A stretch of DNA of 64,000 nucleotides. Source: Motacilla alba alba. Its lineage: Eukaryota > Chordata > Aves > Passeriformes > Motacillidae. A program made the position numbers and the translations under genes. Shown here piece after piece: positions 13,472 to 24,860 of the stretch (the first letter of the stretch is position 1; each line of letters opens with the position of its first letter). The notes under the pieces were generated by a model. The model was given only the letters and a program-made list of their open reading frames with translations, was not told where the DNA came from and did no database searches. The DNA is taken from positions 28,548,115 through 28,612,114 of the forward strand of contig NC_052018.1 of assembly GCF_015832195.1 (NCBI RefSeq), read 5' to 3'.

Positions 13472-13593
13472 GAAAAGAAAAGAAAAGAAAAGAAAAGAAA
13501 AGAAAAGAAAAGAAAAGAAAAGAAAAGAAAAGAAAAGAAAAGAAAAGAAAAGAAAAGAAAAGAAAAGAAAAGAAAAGAAAAGAAAAGAAAGAG
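13295..13593 (+). repeat. Compound homopurine microsatellite GGAA / GAAA / GAAAA
   Basis: A 299-nt stretch with only A and G on the plus strand. It starts with an irregular leader, passes into GGAA tetramers (about 13311-13353), a short GA run, GAAA tetramers (about 13361-13470) and then 24 GAAAA pentamers (13471-13590). The graded change of unit suggests stepwise mutation and expansion of one ancestral purine repeat. Long mirror-type polypurine tracts can form triplex DNA. The 126-128-codon frames on both strands (Lys/Glu/Arg-rich or Ser/Phe/Leu-rich) are translations of the repeat. Confidence 0.97.
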
Positions 13594-15882
13594 TTGATAG
13601 GGTAATTTTATTCAAAAGAAATCGCATGTTTTGTTCCAAAATTTTACAAACTCGGCAGAGCAAAATGCAGGTAAATATAATTTTCTGAAGTGAAAAAACA
13701 TTGTGATAAGTGCTGTAAGTAATTTATCTTGAGAGAGAAATCATGGAAGATAAATCAACAGAGAGTATTGTAAAATTCCTTGCAGATTCTTTGTCTGATA
13801 TAATTTGTAAGCTGTTTACTAAAATATTAAACCTTTTTATCTTTGAAGACTAAAGACAGCCAAATTAGATTCCGGCACATAGACTTGTAGAAGAATTAGA
13901 TAGCTTTGTTATTGTAATGAGGTCAGAAATAATTTTCTTGGGTTTTGTGAATTGCTAATTTAATTCTTGAGAGCAATTTGCATTCAAGGATGCTCTGCAG
14001 TTCCATTTCTAGTGAAAACAATCAATATTTTATTCTCTTTATTTAAAATACTGCTTGCAAAATATACAACTAGTTGGCTTGCAAACAACAGTCCTCACTG
14101 GGGTTACCTACCAGCTGTCAGGCATGGGTGAGGAAAGTTGATCAGTAACCTGGAAACAAAACACCATAATGTTCCTGTGAGAACTTATCATTAAGCCTAA
14201 TTTTGAGAGCTTTTTTGGCTATAAAACTGCTGGACAAGTAAAACACAAGCCTGTCATTGAAAGATGGTATCTGCATTATTTCTTCTATAATATATGCAGT
14301 GTTCACTTGGCTATCAAGATTTTGAAATGAACATGCATCCACTTGTCCCACCACAACTATAAACAGACATGTAATTGGGAAGGTTTTTTCCAAATAAACA
14401 TGGATATAAGAGATCTTTTCTTCAGATGTATTAAACTGGAAAATTTCTTGGCTATCTCCTCCCAAAAACCTCAGAGCTAGTAACCATCATGAAAATATGA
14501 CCTAAGATACTAGAAATATTAATCCAGAATGACAAAATGAATGCTACCTTTTGCAACTAAAGTCTAAGTAAGATATTCTAGACTGTGTTTAGTTGCCTAA
14601 AAAAGCACTTGAGTTAGACAACTTCATGAGACTTTTCAGATGCTAAATCCTCAAAAATTACTGAGAATAAGAATGATCAATAAACAACTATTATTCTCTT
14701 TCTCTCTCATAAGTGATGGAAGTCAGTAAAGCCTAAATTGGTGGAAGACAATAGAAAATATGGTACCAAAGATACAAAAATACTTCAAGCAAGTAAGATT
14801 TGCTACATGGTAAGGGATGGAGTTTAAACTTACATGGGTATAGACCAGCTGATGATCACTTTTTTAAAGATAAAAGATTAAATGAAACATCAGATCCATG
14901 AATCAAAAGTGAGAAAGTCACCTAAATCTGCTTATTTTACTGGCAATACAGTCTTACTCTCTAAATTACTTCTCCCAGGCAGAGACTTAGCTGTGTAAAT
15001 ACCTAGCAACAAGTGCTTACCAGGCACTGAGGCATCTGAAACATTTCAGGTGTTTAGTTCCCAAAGGGGCCAGAGGGTATAAATCAAGTCCTGCAGGAAG
15101 ATCAGTGCTCTACAGGGGTGGCAGCTGGGCGTCAGGCAGAATAAAGTTAGTGCTTAGACGCCTCTGTTTTCTCTAGTATTTTGCTTGGTCCAATTTAAAC
15201 ACTTCAGATGATGGTTTCTCAGATGGATTATCAGCTAATGTAGAACTTCTGCAATTCAGTATGATTTTACAATCGTTGTGTTGGTTTTTTTTTCCTATAT
15301 TCTTGCATTTTTCCATTTCAGAATAAGTTTTATACTGTTGTAAGTCCTGGACTGGAATGGATTGAAAAGACTATAAGCAATTGAAAACACCTTTCATAAC
15401 AGCTGAAGGACCCAAACAAACTCTGGAAAATACGCGTACTCCTTTGCCACATTAACTTCTGCACTTTTTAGGGAGAATTCTTACTTCCTGGTCTAAGCAT
15501 ATTTTCACATTGTTATGTGTCTCTGTGTCACAGCTTCATTCTGGTGAAATCTTCTTCAACCTTTTCCTTCAGGTATGCAGGTTATAACATTCTCTTTGAC
15601 CTCAGATTTTAGTTAGAGAACGGTGTACATAACCAGGTCAACTGGGACATTTTCGGTGATTTCACCTTTTTTCCTTAAAAGACTTCTGGTATGCTGTAGC
15701 ACAGCTCTTCTTTCTTTTATTTTGTTTTCTTCTGCTGTCTCTCTATAAAGTGAAATTTCATTTAATTCAAAATGTTCTAATTGATGCCTTAAGTTTTAGC
15801 TTTCACATTTTCTAGATTCTGTACTGCATCAGTACACAACTCTGAACTTCATATAAAGTTTTAGCAAGTTCTCTTCACAGGG
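13594..15882. other. Unique AT-rich DNA, no gene seen
   Basis: No exon, RNA gene or transposon was recognised. A 107-codon minus-strand frame at 14142-14465 has no recognisable domain and no supporting start or splice context. Confidence 0.5.
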
Positions 15883-16049
15883 CAGTTAGACAAAACAATC
15901 CTTTTCCAGCCTGAACCAAGGACACCATTGCAGCTTCCGGCCCAAAGAGTACAAACAACAATGAATTGAGCAGAGCAATCTGGGAGGATGGGACTGCATA
16001 ACCTGAAGTTGTAATTGAACAATTAACCCCATGGAAATAGACCAAAACT

Positions 16050-16056
16050 TATAAAA
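16050..16056 (+). promoter_or_regulatory. TATA box of the solo LTR
   Basis: TATAAAA, correctly placed upstream of the LTR's AATAAA. It could still act as a cryptic promoter; no transcript evidence is available. Confidence 0.45.
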
Positions 16057-16167
16057 GTGTGAAAACTCCTGACCAGGTGTCCATCTTGTGTCCATTTTGG
16101 AACCATCTTGGTTAGAGCCACAGCCGGGCTCTTGTGCTGCTCAAGGTCAATCCTTTGAAGGCCTTTC

Positions 16168-16173
16168 AATAAA
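16168..16173 (+). promoter_or_regulatory. Polyadenylation signal of the solo LTR
   Basis: AATAAA followed by a T-rich stretch (tactttattactttaac), consistent with the R/U5 boundary of a retroviral LTR. Confidence 0.45.
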
Positions 16174-16231
16174 CACCTACTTTATTACTTTAACTCAGTC
16201 CAGCCTCCGTTCCAGGTGGCCTCTTTAGGCA

Positions 16232-16540
16232 TTGAAATAAGTTCTCATACAGATAATCTAAGCACCATGTGGCATTTATCTAAATTATACAGAACAATGC
16301 TTCATTTTTCATGTATTTTAACAACGTTTTTTCCATAATGCTACACCATTAATTCTATATATATATTATCTAATAAAATGTCTTTAGTGGCCACCTTTAA
16401 CTTATCCAATATGCTGTCTTTCTACAGCTATAGGAATTATATGGAGTTTGTGGTTTGTGGGTTTTTTTCTGAACCACAAATTGTACATGAGGAATAGAAG
16501 ATATGGCTCTGAAGAAAAAAAAAACCCAACAAGCAAAACA
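16232..16540. other. AT-rich spacer between two LTRs
   Basis: About 300 bp with a short TA-rich run near 16357-16369. No retroviral internal sequence is recognisable, so the two flanking LTRs, which belong to different families, are not the two ends of one provirus. Confidence 0.5.
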
Positions 16541-17052
16541 TGATCTGGGATGGTTTTGGCTGGATGGAGCTCATTTTCTCTATATCAGACTGTTAGGTGC
16601 TGCGTTCTGGATATGTGCTGGAAACCAAGTTGATAACATGGAGATGTTTCATCTGTTGCTGAGCAGCGCTCTCAAAGCATCAAGGCCTTTTCTGCTTCTC
16701 ACTACACCCCACCAGTGAGGAAGCTGGGGTTTATGCTCAGCTTATAAAGGTGGAGGAAGATAAGGAAGAGGGGTACGTTCAGAGTGATGGCAAGTAACTG
16801 TGCTTGTATAATAAAATCCTGCTTTCCTGAAAAATGGCTGAACTCCTGCCTGCCAATGAGAACTCTCAATGTAATTTCTTTTTTTTTGTAATGCTGAAGT
16901 GCACAGTTTTTGCTTTCCTTCTGAGATTTTATTCATCTTGATTCATGAGTTTTCTCACTTTTACCCCTCTGATTCCCTCCCCCATCACACTGTGTAGGAG
17001 TGAGGGAGTGGCCATGTGGGGCTTAATTGCCTTCCAAAGTTAACCCACAACA
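16541..17052 (+). mobile_element. Solo ERVL-type LTR, sense
   Basis: Starts TGATCTGGGATGG and ends AACCCACAACA, giving the TG...CA ends expected of an LTR. Family-typical blocks include 'ggatggagctcattttctc', 'gttgataacatggagatgtt', 'caaggccttttctgcttctc', a TATAAA at 16743-16748, 'ttcagagtgatggcaagtaa', 'atggctgaactcctgcctgc', and 'gagttttctcacttttaccc' near the end. Compared with my recollection of the family, part of U3 before the TATA box is missing. Solo, because no internal region follows. Confidence 0.8.
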
Positions 17053-17539
17053 TGATTTTAAGAAGATGGAGGGGGGTTCAAGCAATGCCAGAACTTTTGA
17101 TTTATCTGTAAAGGGCTTTTTACCAGAGTTTTACAAAGAGTGAGAATAGCGGGAAATAAGCATTTTCAGAATAACTCTGTGATGGATTTATTTTTTATGT
17201 CCAAGTGCCAGTGGGTGGGGGGAAAAAACACCTTAAGGGAAAAAAACACCTTAAAGGAAGGGAGAAATTCAGAAGAAGTCTGCTGTTTTCTGGAAGGGAA
17301 AAATAAGCCTCCTTTACTTAATGTCTGAGAAAAGTCCAGAAAATTTCTGAAGAAAAAATTAAATTGCAGTGAATCTTCATTGCCCCTTTCACAGAAATAC
17401 ACCATGACTTTCCTCTAAAAAGTAGAAGCAGTATGAATGGTCTCATAAAGTTATCACAGTAATTTCCAGACTGTTGAATACAAGACTTCAAGGGCCTGGA
17501 ACATAGGCCAAATGGCTTACGCTAGATGCTAAATGATGC
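17053..17539. other. Spacer with a small tandem duplication
   Basis: At 17220-17236 and 17237-17254 a GGGAAAAAACACCTTAA unit occurs twice head to tail, the second with one extra A. No exon or transposon was recognised otherwise. Confidence 0.6.
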
Positions 17540-18018
17540 TAAAGTACTTCCCTGGGCAGCCTCTTCCACTGCTTCACAACAGAAATCTGTGGAGACATCT
17601 TTTCTAAAATCAAATCTAAACCTCCCCTGGTGCAACTTGAGGCCATTTCTTCTTCTCCTATCACTTTTTAATTGGGAGAAGAGATTCCCATGCTGCCTAC
17701 AACATCCCTTCCGGTAGTTGTAGAGAGCAATAAGAGCCCCTCTGACCCTCCTTTTCTGCAGGCTAAATCTCAGTTCCCTCAGCCACAACCCACAAGACTT
17801 GGCTCTGAACCCTTTCTCAGCTTTCTTACTCTTCTGTGGACTTGTTCCAGCACCTCAACGCCTTTCTGGCAGTGAGAGGCCCAGAACTGGACACAGGAGG
17901 TGTAACCTCACCAGAGCCAAGCACAGAGGGACAATCACTGCCCTGGTCCTGATGGCCACACTGTTGCTGATACAGGCCAGGATGTCATCGGCCTTCTTCT
18001 TGGGCACTCTGCTTATGG
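17540..18018 (-). mobile_element. CR1 LINE 3'-UTR fragment, antisense
   Basis: Contains the antisense CR1 landmarks in order: 'cttccctgggcagcctctt', 'aaacctcccctggtgcaact', 'ttcctcagccacaacc'-like text, 'cttctgtggacttgttccag', 'aggcccagaactggacacag' and 'gtgtaacctcaccagagcc'. The left side lacks the terminal ATAGAATC-type repeat, so the 3' end was deleted or replaced, unlike the other CR1 copies here. There is no coding capacity. Confidence 0.88.
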
Positions 18019-21000
18019 TTATTTTTGTTCCTATGCTTTTTCAGTTCAAATTGCTTGAAACAGCATGAAAATTGTGTTACAGGCCACCAAAGCTATGCTT
18101 TTATAGCATAATAAAATGTACATGGTGGGTGCTCCAGCAAGTGTTACAGGGGTAGTATAGCAGCACTATCGAAGGAAGGAACAATGAAACTAGCTCAGGC
18201 TAGGCTAGCTTTTCCTTTTAATTTTTTCCCCCTTTTATCTCTTTCTTTTCTTTTTTTTTTTTTTTTTATTTTAAGACCAAATACAGAAACATCACTAGTT
18301 CTTGTCTGTCAGGAAGCTAATCGTAATGATATGTAGAACAGCTGAGAACAAGCTGACAATTAAGCAGGATGGACAGACAAGTGTTCAGTGCCTGAGTTTG
18401 CTGCCTGGTGAATGTAATTGTCACTATAGACATCTACCATTTATCTCTAGATGATCTCTATCCAGATCCACCTCTATCAAAATCAGCCATGTGGCACCTG
18501 CCACCTCAATGGAACATACCTGCGGGGGGGGGGTGGGGGGGGTGGTGTAGGCATAATTTCAATAGTACATTTTGCATATAAATACCCTTTTCATAAAGTA
18601 TGAAACTACAAGAATGTTGCAATTTTGTCTATACACACTGTACCTGTCAATCTTCAATAGATTTGTACCTATTAATATATGTCCAACTTAATCATCTGGA
18701 ACTGCTGGTGCCAAGGTGCACTTTGTTGCCATGTTATTTCTGAAATACAGAAACTTTTCCATACAGCTATCACTTAGCAACTTGCTTTGAAGTCCTTCCC
18801 ATTAACCCCGGGGGACAACAGGGCTAGGAAATATTTTAGGAGTTTCATCTTTTTTTTTGGGTGGCTATCAGTGGCAGCTTTACATAGAAGAATGTTCCCA
18901 GGAAAGCTTTTTCATTCAAGAGCAAAACATATTTTGTTCTTCCCTTAACAAAAAATGCACTCTTGCAAGCCGTAGGCTATGTTTATTTATGCTACAGCAC
19001 CCCTGGGCTACACAGCCAGTGTAGCAAATTTATGTCACATGTGTAAGTGAATATGAGGATCTTCACTAACATTGTAAGAAGAATTTTTCACTTGGAATGG
19101 CAAGCTTGTTTAAAATGTGTACTACGACTGCTTTTCACTGTTAGCTACTTATCTGTCATCAACTTTCACGCAAAAGGATGAGGAATTGGAGAAACAGACT
19201 TAAGCATATTTGATCACACAGACTTTTAATGAAAACACATTCATCTGTAGCAAGCTTTAAGCAGTAAGGAAACACCTCGATTTTATTAAAGCAAAATTCA
19301 AATGCCTCTCTCTGATGGTGAAGATGTAATAAGCAAGGTTATATGAATTTTTCACATGCCAGAAGGACAAAACATATTTTAAAAAAATCTGTTAATAATT
19401 ATTCAACAGTAATTTTTAAAGTGTTAAATTAAATAACCCTACAAATGTAGTTTCCTCAGGTTTTCTCTACTTACTATAGAAGCTTTGATGTATATTTTTT
19501 GCAAATACGGGTATGATGACTGAATGTGGTTGTATTTCCATGGCTTAACAAACTACTGCCTGAGACAGTTGACCACATTCTTGATCTTAATCAGTGGCAA
19601 TTATAAGTCACATTTATTGACCTCCATTATATTTCATTACATAGTGTAAAAGTCTTGAGATTTTAAATGCATATGCAATAAAATGAAGAAAAAGAAAAGA
19701 CTTACCTTATGAAATAGGTACAGCCATTTACTGGGCTAAGATGAATAACCAGCTTAAATATCCACATTTTAAATCTAACAGTAGCTTTTGCTTATTAAAA
19801 CTGTTAAAAATATTTAATCAGCATATCTTTTGAAAGCTTGACAAATTAGTGTGTTCTATTATTAGGTAAGACTCCTATGTGAAAGTGGGTCTAAACTTTG
19901 AAAAGGATTTATTTTACTTCCATGAGTAGTGCATAATATTTTTAATGGAGTTATATACCTTCAGGAATTTAGAAGAATTAGAGAATGGCAAACATAGTAT
20001 GTGATTGTTCTATTATTTTATCCAAGTCAACAGAACAATATAATGTAATGTGTGATAATAAGGGGGAAAAGTGTCTCTCATGCTTAAGCTTTAAAAGTAT
20101 TCTGTGGTAACATACACAGAAACTATGAAAAAGCATGGATATGAAAGTATACCTTGACTACATGTTTAACTGAAACCAGAGAAAAACCCTCCCGACCAGC
20201 CTCAAATATCTACTCAAAGAGATAGGATATTCTCCAGTAAGTGGTGAATAACTACCAGAATTTTAAAAGGCAACACCTAAGGCAAATATGTAGTTGTATA
20301 TATTATTTATGAAAATATTTTATCTGACATTTAGGGATCTGTTAGTACAATCATTGTAGAACATGGAAAGGAAGTAATCGTTTCTCCTGGAGATTTTTCT
20401 GTCAGGAACACTGAAACTTTAAACACAATTTCAAAGACCTTCACTTTGCAGAAAATATTCTCAACTATTTTAATGAAAAGGGCCTTAGCCATAAAGATTT
20501 TACAGCACTTACTGGTTTATTATGTCTGTGACTTGCATGGAAATCTTATATTTTATTTTAACTTTAAAATTGCCATTGATCAACAGTATTTTCAACATAC
20601 TGCGGCACATTCAATGAAAGGTCAGGGACAAGAATAAGGAGAGGCAGTAGGGCATATGCATTCTGAAGGAGAAGTTATCTGTGTAAAAGGAAGTTCTTAT
20701 TAAACCAGGAGTCTAAGGCCTCACTGCACTTGCACTAGCCCTTTTAGCTTCTGACACACATTTTCAAATCACATTCCTTTCTCTTCAAATGGTGTAACGT
20801 GTAGGCTTCATTTTTGCATCAGTTGCATCAGAATGTTGCTCTTTTTTTATTCCTTCACAGCAACTTTTTAAATTATTCTTTTAACATGGAATTTTTAATA
20901 TACATTTCTACACAGCTCAGAATTATCTTCCTTCTGTACTGCTGTCTTGTCTTTTTAAGGCCATTTTTCCAATACAGGGGTATCATATGTACCTTGCTTA

Positions 21001-21414
21001 GTATTCATTCTCTTGAGGCACTTAATAATTTGGCTGCCTGAAATTTTTAAAGTTCCCCTGTGTCAAAAGCAAGTTTTCAAAATGTGCTTTGGGAGCAATT
21101 TCGTGCAGGATCTCCGCTGTGTTCTGTGGTGGTCCCTCTGCAGCCAGGTGCTGACTGCTTCTCAGAACTTCAGAAGAATTTGTAAAGTCAGCCTACATAA
21201 GCTCATTTCTATCACTTTGTGCTATAGTAGGGAGCTGAAAGTGGCAAAATAAAAGCAGTAATTAGTACTGTAATTGTCAGCATCTAGATTACCGGGGCAG
21301 GACTTGTACTTTCTTATGAAGTTTAAAAAATTCCTGTGGCAAGATTCATCGTCAAAGAAGGTGAAAGGGAGATTGAGAACATATTGTCTGAGACTCAACA
21401 GCTTGAAGAACACT
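18019..21414. other. Unique AT-rich DNA, no gene seen
   Basis: Contains a pyrimidine-rich tract with a T-run at about 18210-18270 and a G-run at 18524-18545. The interval 19200-20300 is very AT-rich. No exon or transposon was recognised. Confidence 0.5.
18524..18545 (+). repeat. G-run with quadruplex potential
   Basis: Ten Gs, one T, eight Gs, one T, then GG on the plus strand, so intrastrand G-quadruplex folding is plausible. Such homopolymers are also prone to sequencing-length error. Confidence 0.85.
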
Positions 21415-21428
21415 CACTGTCATGGTAA

Positions 21429-21662
21429 ATGCAAGCTCTGGAGAAGAAGGATGGAATCGAATCTGGTGGCTTCTGGTACCAAAAGGAAGGCTCCTGTCCC
21501 ATCTATGGGTTTACAGATGCAAATAAGGTTCACACTCCTCAAAACCGCCAGATGTCAGAGGTCTCAAGAGATGTCAGATGTCTCAAGTTAAGAACCTGGT
21601 ACACCTTACTCTACATCATGCAAAACTATCAGAAAGTAATGGTGAGTCATTGTTACAGGTGA
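21429..21662 (+). pseudogene. CR1 ORF1-region remnant
   Basis: A 77-codon open frame inside the CR1. DGIESGG at residues 8-14 resembles a segment I associate with the CR1 region upstream of ORF2. ORF1 products of this LINE group are nucleic-acid-binding proteins; no zinc finger or other complete domain is visible here. The frame is a fragment left by decay, not a functional gene. Confidence 0.45.
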
Positions 21663-22454
21663 ACTCCTGCTGCAGGAGAAAGAGACATGAAACTGTCAAC
21701 CAGAGAAACACTCTAGAGAGGTTTTCTGCCCACCAGGGCCCAGGGTCCTGGATGTTTTGGGAGGACTATCAAAACTATCCTTCTGACTATCCCAGAAATA
21801 GTTCCCTGTCCAAGAACTCTGCCTGCTGGTATGCTTGTACACTAATGTAGGCAATTATGGGGAATATATGTGATGAGTTAAAGACCTTTGCACAGACACA
21901 GGGCTTTGATCTTACTGGGACTGGGGAAACATGGTGAGATAGCAACTGTGACTAGTGTTGCAATGGAGGGATAGAGTCTCTTTATGAATGACAATATCTA
22001 GTTCTCAGAGGGGAACTTTTATCACTCTATTATCTGCTGGAGGGACAACACAGCTGGACATAAGCAGCCCAATTTCTTTTCTGAAATGCGTCAATGATAA
22101 CTTCCTCCTCCAAGCTGAGCCAATGAGGAGAGGTGGTCTGCTGGTTTTTATATCGCCAACAATGAGGAACTTGTTGGAGTGTGCAGATCAAAGGCAACCT
22201 TGGCTCCAATGACCAGGATATGGTTCCTCAGGGCAGAGAGGAGGTAAAAATTAAGATTATAACCATGAACATCAAGAGGGCAGATTTTGGCTTCTTCAGA
22301 GATCTGTTCGGCAGAGTCCTGTAGGATAAGCCCCTGGAGGGAAGGAGGACTCAGGAGAGCCATCTAGGTTACTATTCAAGGATCACCTCATCCAAGCTCG
22401 AGTATTCTATTCTAAAAAATATGGTCAGGTGAAAATGTAAGAATACTAGTCTGG

Positions 22455-22775
22455 ATGAAAAAAGAGACCACAGGGAAAGGCTGGAATGAGAAGGATGTCA
22501 GTCAATACTTAAGCCAACTAAATATACCTAAGCACACAGGTCTTGATGGGATGCACCCACAAGTACTGAGGGAACTGGCAGATTTCATTGCAAGGCCACT
22601 CTTTGTAGTTTTTTTATCAATTGTGGCAACTGGGAGTTTTACCTGGAGGAAAACAAATGCCACTCCTAACTTTAGGAAGGGCAAGGAGGCACAGGCAGCC
22701 ACAAGTCAGTTTCACCTCAATCCTTGTGAAGATGATGGAACAGCTAATCCTGAAAACCATTTCCAGGTCCACTAA
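22455..22775 (+). pseudogene. CR1 ORF2 reverse-transcriptase fragment
   Basis: A 106-codon frame that includes GLDGMHPQVLRELADFIARP (residues 29-48), a hallmark of the N-terminal part of the CR1 reverse transcriptase, followed by a TWRKTNATPNFRKGK segment (residues 63-77) that corresponds to the next conserved RT block. After about residue 80 the frame is lost by an indel. Catalytic FADD-type residues lie further downstream and are not in an open frame. CR1 ORF2 normally encodes an endonuclease and an RT for target-primed insertion; this copy cannot. Confidence 0.85.
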
Positions 22776-23957
22776 AGAGAAGAAAATCATCAGGAGTGTC
22801 AGGAGTACACTAAGAGAAAATCATCCTGTATCAACTTGTTGAACTTCCACAATGAAATGACTGGCCTGGTAGATGAGGGGAGAGTAGTGAATGTTGTCTG
22901 CCTGGACTTCAGGAAGACCTTTGACAAAATCTCCAATAAGAACCTCATATACAAGGTGTTGCTATAAGCACACAGAGAGGTGAGTTATTAACTCTGAGCT
23001 TGAACGGCCAAGCTCAGAGTGTGGTGATCAGTGACAGAAAGTGTCATTGGTGTCCAGGTAATAGCAGTGTACCTCTGGGGTCAATACTAGCTCAATTCAA
23101 AATCTTAATTATGTGGATGAGGGAGCAGAGTGTACCCACAGCAATTCTGAGGATGACACAAAAATGGGAGGACTGTATGATATGCCAGAGAGTTCTGCTG
23201 CCATCCAGAGGTATCTCAACAGGTTGGAGAAATGAGCTGATGGGAGCCTCATCAATTTTGTCAAGAAAAAGCACAAAATTCTGCACCCAGCGTTGAGCAA
23301 TTTCCTGCCACCCAGTTGGAATTTCCACAAAAAGACCCAGGAATCCTGCAGACACCAATTTGAATGTGAGCCAGCATTGTGCCCTTGCAGCAAAGGAGGT
23401 TATCCTAGTCTGCATCAGGCAAAGTATTGGCAACAGGTACAGGGAGGTGATTCTTACCCTCTTTTGATTGGTGAGGCCTCTCTTGGAGTGCTGTGACCAG
23501 TTCCAGCCTCTTCAGTATGAAACCAGGCAAGGGGCCACAAAGATGACTAAGGTACTGGAGCCTCTCACCTATGACAAAAGACTGAGAGATCTGGCACTGT
23601 TCAGCCTAGGGAGACAAGGGACTGAGGGATCTCGTCAATGTTTATGAATGGCTAAAGTGAAGGCGCAAAGGGGATGAAGCCAGGCTCTTTTCAGTGGGGC
23701 CTAGTGATAGGACAAGAGGCGATAGGTGCAAACTAGAATACAGGGGCTGATGTCTGGACATCAGAGAATACTTTATCTCCATGAGGGTAGCAGAGAAATA
23801 GCACAGATTGCCCAGGGAGGCTGTAGAGTATCCATCTTTGGAGATACTCAAAAGACATCTGGACAACTAGCTCTGGCCCCACCAGATCAATCTGGGCAGC
23901 TGGACCAGATGACTTCCAAAGGTACTTTCAACCCCAACCAATTTGTAATTCTGTGAT

Positions 23958-24860
23958 AATTCCTTTCTCACTCATTCTACCTATTTAGATAAGACTACTG
24001 TCTCACACCTCAGAGACCCAAGCCTGGACACAAACTTGGATCATGACACCTGGTAGAATACCTGGTGGCTTTTCAAATAACTTTTTGTAGATGCTTTTTC
24101 ACAGAAATAAAAAATATAATTCACTGGACATCTGTCATTTGGTAAGTTAAAGCACCACATACTCTTCTTTCTCAAATACCTCACCAGGTCCTAACAATGA
24201 ATAACCCTTTTGTCTACAAAGATGCCCTTGGCAGGACATATCTGTATCTCCGTGCCAAGTACAGAATGATCTAGTGGCTCACCTGAACTTCTCCAGCCAG
24301 TTCCTCTTTAACCTATCAATCAAAAAATCAGATTGTTCCTAATGGGGGCATAGCCATTTCCTCTTAGCAAAATAATACATTTCTCATTTACTCAACTTAT
24401 AGCCTCACCATAAATCAGCACAATGCAGGCATTTGTTTTCTTCTTTTTATTATTTAAAGCAGATGGATTTTTGCTACAATGACTTGCAACACAGATTTGT
24501 GGCTTTTGTTTTTAATTTCAGTTTCATTCCTTGGTATTCCTGCTGGGTGCTCCTTCATCCTGCAGGAGTTCTGGAAACAATACAGCAAAAAGGTAGTATG
24601 TACAGTGCCACAGGGCACTAGAGATTACAAAGAATTCCTGCTTTATACTTCAACATAGGTAGCCAGTTTTATACTGGTAAAAAACCCATGAGATGGGTTT
24701 CCACTTTTGGAAGCATGAAGACATACTCAACAGTCACAATTTGGTTCCATCATTAAGCGAAAGAAACGTTTACAGCTGACCATGGCAATGTATTACTGTC
24801 ATTACATCTAACATTTCTAGTACTACTCAGACTGTACCTTTCCTTGCAAATACTCTGGGA
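23958..24860. other. Unique DNA, no gene seen
   Basis: No exon or transposon was recognised between the CR1 3' end and the MIR-like SINE. Confidence 0.5.

Larger units (their letters stand above)
15883..16231 (+). mobile_element. Solo ERV LTR, sense, nearly complete
   Basis: A compact LTR of about 350 bp with the expected order of signals: a start near 'gttagacaaaacaatcc', a TATA box TATAAAA at 16050-16056, a polyadenylation signal AATAAA at 16168-16173, and an end near 'ctctttaggca'. About 112 bp separate TATA and AATAAA, reasonable for an R region. No primer-binding site or gag/pol sequence follows, so it is a solo LTR. I could not find a clean target duplication. The family name is not assigned. 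Confidence 0.7.
21415..23957 (+). mobile_element. Long, internally deleted CR1 LINE
   Basis: The longest CR1 in the window, about 2.5 kb against roughly 4.5 kb for a full-length element. In order it shows an ORF1-like segment ('ggatggaatcgaatctggtg' at about 21449), an endonuclease-region remnant ('gggctttgatcttactggga' at about 21901, and the FGFFRDL-type segment near 22285-22305), the reverse-transcriptase core (22455-22980), a C-terminal RT/3' region ('gccatccagaggtatctcaa' at about 23200) and the 3' UTR ending 'tttgtaattctgtgat', matching a CR1 terminal unit. The reading frames are broken by indels throughout, so it is dead. The size deficit indicates several internal deletions. Confidence 0.9.

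Noticed and set aside
13311..13590. CRISPR-like regular repeat
   Set aside because: Units are 4-5 bp with no spacers and the genome is vertebrate; it is a microsatellite.
13211..13663. Opposed 128- and 126-codon frames over the purine tract
   Set aside because: They are translations of GGAA/GAAA/GAAAA repeats (Lys/Glu/Arg-rich one way, Ser/Phe/Leu-rich the other), not proteins.
16232..16540. Possible provirus bounded by the LTRs at 15883 and 16541
   Set aside because: The two LTRs belong to different families and only about 300 bp of non-retroviral sequence lies between them.
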